Source: Escherichia coli
Lineage (GTDB): Bacteria; Pseudomonadota; Gammaproteobacteria; Enterobacterales; Enterobacteriaceae
Direction of reading: 5' to 3'
Length of the DNA stretch: 64,000 nt
NCBI RefSeq assembly: GCF_036503815.1
Contig: NZ_AP027764.1
Coordinates: 3,534,001-3,598,000 of the forward strand
Part shown: piece by piece, positions 57,265 to 64,000 of the stretch
Numbering within the stretch: the stretch's first letter is position 1
Layout: every line of letters starts with the position of its first letter
The notes under the pieces: model-generated
Database searches by the model: none
What the model was told of the DNA's origin: nothing
What the model saw: only the letters and a program-made list of their open reading frames with translations
Position numbers and translations under genes: made by a program

Positions 57265-58436
57265 CGTTCGCGCAACGCCTCCTGTGCTTTGTTAAAGGGT
57301 TTCAACAGATAATCCAGCACGCTTTTTTTGCCGGTGCGGATATCGACCGTCGCCACCATGCCGGGAAATATCGGAAACTGCTGTTTGCTTTTATTTTCCA
57401 GATGGTTGCTGAAAGTGCGAATGTACACCCGATAGTAATAAACATCGCGCCGCACTTCATCCTGCACGGTGTCTGGTGATATCACCGCCACTTCCCCCGG
57501 CAGGCCGCCGTAGATGGAGTAATCGTAAGCGGTTATTTTCACCAGCGATTTTTGCCCCGGATGGATAAACGCCACATCGCGGGGGGAGATTTTTGCCTCG
57601 ATCAACAGTTGCTCATCCAGCGGCACGATAGTCATAAGTTTACCACCGGGGGCGATGACGCCGCCAACCGTGGTGACGTCAATGTCCTGAACAATGCCTC
57701 GCACCGGCGCAGTAAAGTTGAGCCGGGTGAGAGAATCTTCCCGCCCGCGGATCACCGAACGCTGGGTTTCCACTTCCGCATTGGCTTTCGCTAACTCTTC
57801 CCGCGCCTGTACGTAGTATTGCGTACGCACGTCGCTAAGTTTGTTTTCCAGTTCATTGGCCTGGCGTTGCAGGCGCAGCACTTCAACGCTGCTCGCCGCC
57901 CCCTGTTTCACCAGCGGCTGGGTCATCGCCAGTTCGCGGTTGACCAGGCTGATCCCCTGCGTCAGCCCGGTGGTGGCTTTGTTCAACCCGTCGCGGCGAG
58001 TGTTATATAACGCCGTTTCCGACTCGATAAGTTCGGGGAATTTATTCAGTTCGTCAGGAAAGACCAGCGGTTTATTGCTCACTTCTGCCCGCAGCCGCGC
58101 CGAGGTTGCCAGCGCCGCATACAGCCGCGACATCGCTTCCTGGACGTCGGATTCCGTTTTGGTGCGGTTAAGCTGCGCCAGCGGCTGCCCCTGTTCGACA
58201 ATATCGCCAACCTTCACGTCGAGATGATACAAAATCCCGCCTTCCAGCGACTGCACCACCTGTTCGCGCCCGGAAGGTTCTACCGTGCCGCTGCCGGTGG
58301 TGACTTCATCAAGCTGGAAGTACCACGCCCAGCCGAGAAAACAGAGCAGCATCACAGCGGTAACGCGCACCGCCAGCGCCGAACGTGGCAGGCGGGGTTC
58401 AGTCAGGCCACGGTTGTATTGCAGTTGTCCGTTCAT
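57261..58436 (-). CDS. HlyD/LapC-type periplasmic adaptor of a type I secretion system
   Basis: A 391-residue membrane-fusion protein. One N-terminal inner-membrane helix (about 22-42: [20 protein letters not shown]) leads into the first half of a lipoyl domain ([20 protein letters not shown]), a long alpha-hairpin (about 95-245, for example [20 protein letters not shown]), the second lipoyl half ([20 protein letters not shown]) and a beta-barrel with the HlyD signature [16 protein letters not shown]. It bridges the ABC exporter and an outer-membrane TolC-like channel, which is not in the window. Overlaps the exporter gene upstream and cueR downstream by 4 bases each. Confidence 0.93.
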
Positions 58437-60553
58437 GCGGCAGACCCCTTATTCTTCTCCTGCAACACCACGCGTCGCGTCGTGGGTTCGCCCTGTTCAC
58501 GCAAAATGGTCTCTTTCGCGCCGTCCATCACAATCCGCCCCTGATCCATCACAATTATCCTGTCCACCAGTTGCAGCATTGCCGTGCGGTGAGTAGCGAT
58601 GACCAGCGTGCGATGGCCAATCCACTGTTTCAGTTGTTCGATTAAATACGCTTCTGCCATTTCATCCAGCGACGCGCTGGGTTCATCGAGCAGCACGATA
58701 TTGGGTTGAGAGATGAGTAGCCGCGCCAGCAGCAGCGTTTGCCGCTGACCACCAGAGAGGCCAAATCCCCCTTCCTGAATCATGTAGTTGAGGCCGTTTT
58801 TCTGCTTCTGCACAAAGGGCTGCGCCCCGCTGAGGGTTAATGCGCGTTCGATATCTTCATCGCTGGCTTCTGGCATCCCCATGGTGAGGTTTTCCCGCAG
58901 CGAACCGAAGAACAGTCGCCCGGTCTGGCTGAGCAGCCCCATGTCGCGACGCAGATCTGCCGGATCAAGCTGCCCGATGCAGATGTTATCCAGCAGCACC
59001 TGCCCCTGCTGGGCGATACGCATTCCGGCGAGCATTTGCAGTAGCGTTGATTTACCCGCGCCGTTGCGCCCGAGAATGGCGACTTTCTCTCCGGCCTGAA
59101 TGTTGAGTTTGCCGATCGCCACATCGGCAATCTTCTCTTCTTCGTCGTAATAAAACACCGCGTTGCTGAACTGATAATTGCCGTGCAGCACTGCTTTATG
59201 CACCAGTTTGCCGTGTTCCGGCTGATCCACCGGGCGCTTCATCAGTTCATCGAGGCCATTACGCGCCACCTTCGCCTGCTGCCAGCGCGAGAGCACGCCG
59301 GATATCTGCGACAGCGGCGCGATGGTGCGCGAAGCCAGAATCGTCGTCCCCACCAGCGCGCCGGTGGTCATGTCGCCGCTCATCACCATAAAGCAGCCCA
59401 CCAACAGCACCACCACATAGACGATGGATTGCACTTCCTGCGTCCAGGTGAGCAGTAGCCCGGTGAGAAAACGTTGCTTCATGCTGATAGATGACGCCAC
59501 GTCGTTGGTGTGATTCCACTGATTCTGGAAACGCTGTTCAGCACGCAGCAGTTTAATGTCTTCAATCGACTGCACGGCCTCGACAAGCGTAGCGTTACGT
59601 ACCGCCGATTCGCGCATCCCTTCGTTCGCCAGCCGCGCCAGCGGGCGTTGCACCAGCAGGCCGGGGATCACCAGCAACGGCAGCGCCAGCAAAACAACCA
59701 GCACCAGCCAGCCGCCGATCATCCACAAAATAAAAACAAACAGCAGGAAGAATGGCAGATCCGCTACCGCGCCAATGGTGGTGGAGGTGATCAGCTCCCG
59801 CACCGATTCCAGTTCGCGGATCTGTGAGATAAACGATCCGGTGGATTTCGATCGCACGTTATTTTTCAGCCGTAATGCGTGACCAAACACGCGATCCGAA
59901 ATCCGTAGATCCGCCCGCTTGCCGATCACATCCGAAAGATGTGTGCGCACCATGCGCATACAGAACTCAAACAGGATCGCCATCATCACCCCGGCGAACA
60001 GCACCCATAGCGTCGGGTACGATTGCGCCGGAACCACCCGGTCGTAAACCTGCATCGAGAAAATCATCGCCGCCAGCGCCAGCACGTTCGCCACCAGTGA
60101 GGCCAGCATAATATCGCCGTAACGCCGCCAGTCTTTTAGCGAAAGATTCCAGAACCAGTTAGCCTGATACGGGCGAATGTAGTCATCCACCCGCGCATCG
60201 GGAATGGCGCTGAGCGGTCGTAGCAGCGCCAGTTCAACGATTTTGTCTTCTATATCCGTGACGTTTAATGTGGTTTCCAGCCCTTCGTCACCGCTGAACT
60301 GAACGCTGATATTGTCGTGATTGTCGCGGCGGGTGATCACGCCAATCTGTTGATTATCAAACACCGCGATCAGCGGCAGCCGCCACGGGTTAAGCGAGTC
60401 GGCGGAAAATTCCACCAGCCGCAGCCCCATCCCTAACTGCCGCGCCATATCAGTGAGTAACTCTTCCCGTTTGCTGTCGCGCTCCCAGTTGACGGTCGCG
60501 CGCACATTCTCCTGGGAAAAATCGAGGCGGTAATAGCGCGCCACGGCGATCAT
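58433..60553 (-). CDS. LapB/LssB-type ABC exporter of the type I secretion system
   Basis: A 706-residue (or longer) inner-membrane exporter. An N-terminal C39-like domain (about 1-135) lacks the peptidase cysteine, as in exporters of RTX adhesins. It is followed by six membrane helices (about 150-430) and an ATPase with Walker A GRNGAGKST, Q-loop LLSQTGRLF, signature LSGGQRQTLLLARL, Walker B IVLLDEPSASLD and H-loop IATHR. Start problem: the family's N-terminus normally includes 10-15 residues before MIAVARYY. These exist here as ...KCPVRGSWLEA, but the nearest upstream ATG (60594) is joined by an A8 run that puts it one base out of frame. ATG 60553 has GGAGG only 2 bases before it. Confidence 0.88.
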   Translation of the reverse strand: MIAVARYYRLDFSQENVRATVNWERDSKREELLTDMARQLGMGLRLVEFSADSLNPWRLPLIAVFDNQQIGVITRRDNHDNISVQFSGDEGLETTLNVTDIEDKIVELALLRPLSAIPDARVDDYIRPYQANWFWNLSLKDWRRYGDIMLASLVANVLALAAMIFSMQVYDRVVPAQSYPTLWVLFAGVMMAILFEFCMRMVRTHLSDVIGKRADLRISDRVFGHALRLKNNVRSKSTGSFISQIRELESVRELITSTTIGAVADLPFFLLFVFILWMIGGWLVLVVLLALPLLVIPGLLVQRPLARLANEGMRESAVRNATLVEAVQSIEDIKLLRAEQRFQNQWNHTNDVASSISMKQRFLTGLLLTWTQEVQSIVYVVVLLVGCFMVMSGDMTTGALVGTTILASRTIAPLSQISGVLSRWQQAKVARNGLDELMKRPVDQPEHGKLVHKAVLHGNYQFSNAVFYYDEEEKIADVAIGKLNIQAGEKVAILGRNGAGKSTLLQMLAGMRIAQQGQVLLDNICIGQLDPADLRRDMGLLSQTGRLFFGSLRENLTMGMPEASDEDIERALTLSGAQPFVQKQKNGLNYMIQEGGFGLSGGQRQTLLLARLLISQPNIVLLDEPSASLDEMAEAYLIEQLKQWIGHRTLVIATHRTAMLQLVDRIIVMDQGRIVMDGAKETILREQGEPTTRRVVLQEKNKGSAA

Positions 60554-60597
60554 CGCCTCCAGCCAGCTTCCACGGACTGGGCATTTTTTTTCATTCT

Positions 60598-63500
60598 CTA
60601 CACCACCATCAACTGATGATTCGCCAGTAAAGTGGCGAGGTCGGTATGCACGCCCGTCAGCGTGACCACGTTAGTTGTCGCAAAGCCGCCGCCCGTGCCG
60701 TCACGGTCGATCTGCACGATGGTGTCGCTGCCGCTCTGGGTGACTTTGACAAAATCACCGATGTTCCCGGCCTGCGCATCCAGCGTTGCCACGCCGTTGA
60801 CATAGCTGGCTTTGCCGTTTCCGGTGTAGCCACTGCCCTGTAACAGTTCACGAATATCAATGCGATCGGTGTCGGCGGTGCCTTCCCAGGTGCCTACCGT
60901 AAAGCCATTCACCACGTCCGATCCGTTGCCCCCGGTGGCGTCGCTGGCGCTGAGCAGTTTATAGAGCAAGGTGTCGTGACCGCCGTTACCGATATTAATG
61001 GTGTCGTTACCGCCGCGCCCTTCCAGTTGGTTATCGCCGCTGCTGCCGGTTAGAGTGTCATTAAAATTCGAGCCGGAAATCCCCTCGATATTGGTAAATG
61101 TCGAGGTATTAAAACCGGTGGCCTGGGCGGTGGTGACGCTTAAGTTAGCGGTCACGCCCACCGTTGAGAGACGGAAATCGACCACGTCCATGCCGCCGTT
61201 CGCCAGCCAGGTTCCTGTGCCGGAACTGTACACCCAGCCGCCGGAGCCGTCGTAGGTGTCGGTGCCTGCGGTGGCGAAGAAGGTGTCGTTATAGCCAGTG
61301 CCGACAAACTTGCCGTTGTTGCTCGCCGTACCTGCTTCAGCACTGAGGTCGTAAGCGTGAGTAGCATCGGTGGCCTGTAAGCCGCCCCAGCTGGTATTCA
61401 CCGTCTGGTCGATATTGCTGGCGGTAGTGCCGGTGGATTTGATCAGCACCGCGTTGTAGGTTTCTCCCGCGTTAAGTCCGTAGAAGTTGACCAGCGCCGA
61501 GGTGTCGTTAACGCCCATCCCCGACTGCGGGTTGATGATTTGTGTGGCAACCAGCACGCCCGCCGAGTTGTACAGCTTCACGGTATTGCCGTAATAGACG
61601 TTAATACCGTTAGGATCGGTGATACGCAGGTGCAGCGAGTTGCCGTAGCTCACTGTGTTAGTGTTACGGATGAGGAACACGCTGCCCGACTGTTTGGTTA
61701 CCAGCACATCCACCGCGCCGTCCCAGTCGTAGTCCATTGCCGCCACGCCGCTGGTGGTGCCGCTCTGGCTGCCACCGAGTGCCGATTGTGTCCAGTTACT
61801 GGCGTTGCTGACGTTGGTATAAAGATACGACTGCCCGGTCTGGGCGATACGGGCGATGTCCATTAACCCGTCATGATCCCAGTCGACGGCCAGGCTGAAT
61901 TGACTGGCGTAGGTGGTTGCCGTCGCGCCGACCGCCACCGGGCTACCCAGCACGCCGTTGGTGTTGAATAACAGCGAGCCGTAGTTAGCTCTTCCCTGGC
62001 TGGCGGGCAGGAAGAGATCCATATCGCCGTCTCCATCGAAATCGGCCCATGTCATGGAAACGGATGTCGAGTTTCCCCCCGAGCCAGGACTACTGAGGAA
62101 AGTATTGACGGTGTTTTGTCCCCAGACGAAGGTGCCATTGCCCTGACTTATCAACGATGAGAGGGTGAAGTTGTTGTTCAGGTTGAAAGTGTGCTGAACC
62201 AGATCAATTCTGCCGTCATTATTGAGATCGACACCGGAACCTTCGTTGAGTGACAGATAACCGGTTACCGCCCCACCGACCGTAGCACTCCCCCCGTTAT
62301 TAGCGGTGGTGGAGTTGCCTGTCAGGGTGCCGGCGTTGTTCCACAGGAAGGTATTAGAGTCCGGTCCACCGGCGTCGCCAATCCAGAAATCAAGATAACC
62401 GTCGCCCTCTTTATCAAACGCCACAATCGAGCCATACCACGTCAGGGTGCCAACGTTCACCTGGATGGCGCTGGAAAACGTACCATCGCCGTTATTAGTA
62501 AAGCCGTTGATATACCCCGTGCCGTAGTCATCACGGGTAATAAACAGATCGCCCGTACCGTTACGGTTGTAATCGGCGATGGAGCTGGTGGCATAGTTGT
62601 TGCCACTTTGCACCAGCGTCAGGGCGGTTTTCGACCAGGTGAGCGGATCGGTGGATTGCATAATTTGCTGGTTGGCCAGCACTGTCCACATCCCGTGTGT
62701 GTCGAGGCCGTAGGTCAGCCCCCATGCGGTGGATTTGCTGGCGGTGGTCCAGGTCGGTGTGTAATCAATCGCTGCGTTAACCGTTACCGTGCCAGTGCTG
62801 ACGTTGGCAGTGTTGCCGTTACCCGCCGAGCTTTTCACCTGCGCGGTGACGTTATAGGCGGTCGCAGACGCCGCCAGCGCGTCGGTATCCGGCAGTTGCA
62901 CATACCAGGTGTTGTGCGCCGGATCGACCACCACCGCACCGCCCGGCTGCGAGGTGTAGGTTTTGCCGTTGATCACCACTTCAACATACTGCCCGCTGGC
63001 GAGTGCCGCCGTGATTACGCCGCTGATAATCGGCGTGGTATCGCGTGTGGTTTGATTGGTGATTTGCGCAAGCGTCGTCGGAATTGAGGTATCGACCGTC
63101 AGAACAAAATCGCTGGAGGAGGTGATATTCCCCGCCAGATCCACCACTCGTGCGCTGTAGGTATAGGCACCGCTGACCAGACCACTGTCGCTGTAAGTCC
63201 AGTTCAGCGCGCCGACCATCGTTACCGCACCTAACAGCAGACCGTTACGGTAAAGGTAAACGACTTCACCGCTGGCAAGCGGCGCAGAGAGCACACCGTT
63301 CAGCAGCGGCGTGGTGTCGTCGGTGGCCTGCGAATTGCTAAACGTCCCCTGCCGCTGCCCGACATCATCGGTATACGACACAATGGTCGGCGTGGCGGTG
63401 GGGTTAATCGTATCGACCACCACCGTTTTCGATACCACCGGGCCTGTATTTCCCGCCAGATCCAGCACCCGTACCTGATAAACGTAGCTGCCGTCGGTCA

Positions 63501-64000
63501 GCGTGCGGCTGTCAGTGTAAGTCCACTGCGTACCGTTGGTGGTGAGCGTGGTCCAGGTCGCGCCGCCATCGAGGCTAATCTGCGCCACTTCACCGCTGGC
63601 AAGCCCCGCCCCCAGCGAACCGGTCAGCGTGAGCGTGGTATCGCTGGTGATAAAGTCGGTGGCCGAACTCCCCGTATCGGTACTGATGCTGGCGATGGTG
63701 AGCACCTGCGCCGGGTTAACGGTGTCAATCTGCGCCGACTGGCTGCCGGTTGCGCCAACGTTGCCCGCCAGATCGACCACCCGTACCTGCCAGGCGGTGG
63801 TACCGTTGGTCAGCGTACGCCCGTCCACATATGTCCAGTTCAGACCGTCTGCGGCAACGGTCACGTTCACCCAGGTTGCGCCGTTGTCGGTACTGATTTG
63901 CGCGAACTCATTAGCGCCGAGCGCCGCGCCCAGCACGCCGCGCACGGTAAGCGTGGTGTCGCTGGTAATAAAATCGCTGCTGCTGGCTCCGGTGTCATCG
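60598..64000 (-). CDS. Giant repetitive type I secreted RTX adhesin, C-terminal part (cut by window edge)
   Basis: The visible 1,134 residues are the end of a larger surface protein; the frame is open at base 64000. In reading direction, tandem Ig-like repeats of about 100 residues come first (each with ASGEVAQISLDGGATW, WTYTDSRTLTDGSYVYQVRV and DLAGN...VDT-NP) to about base 62780. Next is a region with six EF-hand-like FG-GAP/VCBS calcium loops (DYNRNGTGD, DKEGDGYLD, DLNNDGRID, DFDGDGDMD, DWDHDGLMD and DYDWDGAVD), about 62570-61700. A short Ig-like part follows, then RTX nonapeptides (GSNFNDTLTGSSGDNQLEGR, GGNDTI) and a VCA0849-type secretion signal ending in LMVV. First gene of the adhesin-exporter-adaptor operon. 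It resembles BapA/SiiE-type adhesins and the RTX exoprotein locus of O157 island OI-28; strict identity was not tested. Confidence 0.92.
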   Translation of the reverse strand, partial: DDTGASSSDFITSDTTLTVRGVLGAALGANEFAQISTDNGATWVNVTVAADGLNWTYVDGRTLTNGTTAWQVRVVDLAGNVGATGSQSAQIDTVNPAQVLTIASISTDTGSSATDFITSDTTLTLTGSLGAGLASGEVAQISLDGGATWTTLTTNGTQWTYTDSRTLTDGSYVYQVRVLDLAGNTGPVVSKTVVVDTINPTATPTIVSYTDDVGQRQGTFSNSQATDDTTPLLNGVLSAPLASGEVVYLYRNGLLLGAVTMVGALNWTYSDSGLVSGAYTYSARVVDLAGNITSSSDFVLTVDTSIPTTLAQITNQTTRDTTPIISGVITAALASGQYVEVVINGKTYTSQPGGAVVVDPAHNTWYVQLPDTDALAASATAYNVTAQVKSSAGNGNTANVSTGTVTVNAAIDYTPTWTTASKSTAWGLTYGLDTHGMWTVLANQQIMQSTDPLTWSKTALTLVQSGNNYATSSIADYNRNGTGDLFITRDDYGTGYINGFTNNGDGTFSSAIQVNVGTLTWYGSIVAFDKEGDGYLDFWIGDAGGPDSNTFLWNNAGTLTGNSTTANNGGSATVGGAVTGYLSLNEGSGVDLNNDGRIDLVQHTFNLNNNFTLSSLISQGNGTFVWGQNTVNTFLSSPGSGGNSTSVSMTWADFDGDGDMDLFLPASQGRANYGSLLFNTNGVLGSPVAVGATATTYASQFSLAVDWDHDGLMDIARIAQTGQSYLYTNVSNASNWTQSALGGSQSGTTSGVAAMDYDWDGAVDVLVTKQSGSVFLIRNTNTVSYGNSLHLRITDPNGINVYYGNTVKLYNSAGVLVATQIINPQSGMGVNDTSALVNFYGLNAGETYNAVLIKSTGTTASNIDQTVNTSWGGLQATDATHAYDLSAEAGTASNNGKFVGTGYNDTFFATAGTDTYDGSGGWVYSSGTGTWLANGGMDVVDFRLSTVGVTANLSVTTAQATGFNTSTFTNIEGISGSNFNDTLTGSSGDNQLEGRGGNDTINIGNGGHDTLLYKLLSASDATGGNGSDVVNGFTVGTWEGTADTDRIDIRELLQGSGYTGNGKASYVNGVATLDAQAGNIGDFVKVTQSGSDTIVQIDRDGTGGGFATTNVVTLTGVHTDLATLLANHQLMVV

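Noticed and set aside
62608..63087. A 159-codon plus-strand frame opposite the adhesin
   Set aside because: Antisense to the Ig-like repeats. Repetitive GC-rich coding sequence often leaves such frames open.

Overview
The window is Escherichia coli chromosome (or a very close relative). The tRNA, housekeeping genes, sfm fimbrial cluster, allantoin regulon and REP/BIME repeats follow the known K-12 order from cusS to cueR, but read in reverse. It is not K-12. There is no DLP12 prophage (and no ompT or appY) at argU, and no rhsD between selU and ybbP. Three segments that K-12 lacks here are present: small genes between cusS and nfrB, a lone 407-aa gene between ybbJ and cueR, and a type I secretion/giant adhesin locus next to cueR.

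Layout. 1-1.0 kb: 3' end of cusS (copper/silver sensor kinase). 1.0-2.9 kb: AT-rich island of three immunity-like genes, one frameshifted. 3.3-9.4 kb: nfrB-nfrA-ybcH, a c-di-GMP-responsive exopolysaccharide system that is also the phage N4 receptor. 9.5-17 kb: envY, argU, fimZ and the sfm fimbrial operon, with a frameshifted usher. 17.4-23.6 kb: folD-ybcJ, ybcI, cysS, ppiB-lpxH and purEK. 23.9-43.8 kb: the full allantoin, oxamate and glyoxylate block under AllR and AllS. AllD, AllC and AllE degrade allantoate through ureidoglycolate. AllB opens the allantoin ring. AllA, Gcl, Hyi, GlxR and GlxK take glyoxylate to glycerate phosphate. FdrA, YlbE, YlbF and YbcF process oxamate and carbamoyl phosphate; ylbE is frameshifted.

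43.9-57.3 kb: selU; an orphan immunity-like island where K-12 carries rhsD; ybbP-ybbA with divergent tesA-ybbO; cnoX; fetAB; qmcA-ybbJ; a 407-aa protein with a ParB/sulfiredoxin-like motif; and cueR. 57.3-64 kb: HlyD-type adaptor, LapB-type ABC exporter and the C-terminal 1,134 residues of a very large repetitive RTX/type I secreted adhesin that runs off the right edge.

A recurring feature is single-base loss in homopolymers. The 1.8-kb island gene (A8), sfmD (G4) and ylbE (G5) each need exactly one more base to be intact, and the A8 tract at the start of the ABC exporter needs one more base to join its upstream ATG. These may be real mutations, slipped-strand variation or assembly errors, and raw reads should decide. 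No CRISPR array, complete insertion sequence or prophage was seen. All identifications come from reading the sequence against remembered families; no database search was run.
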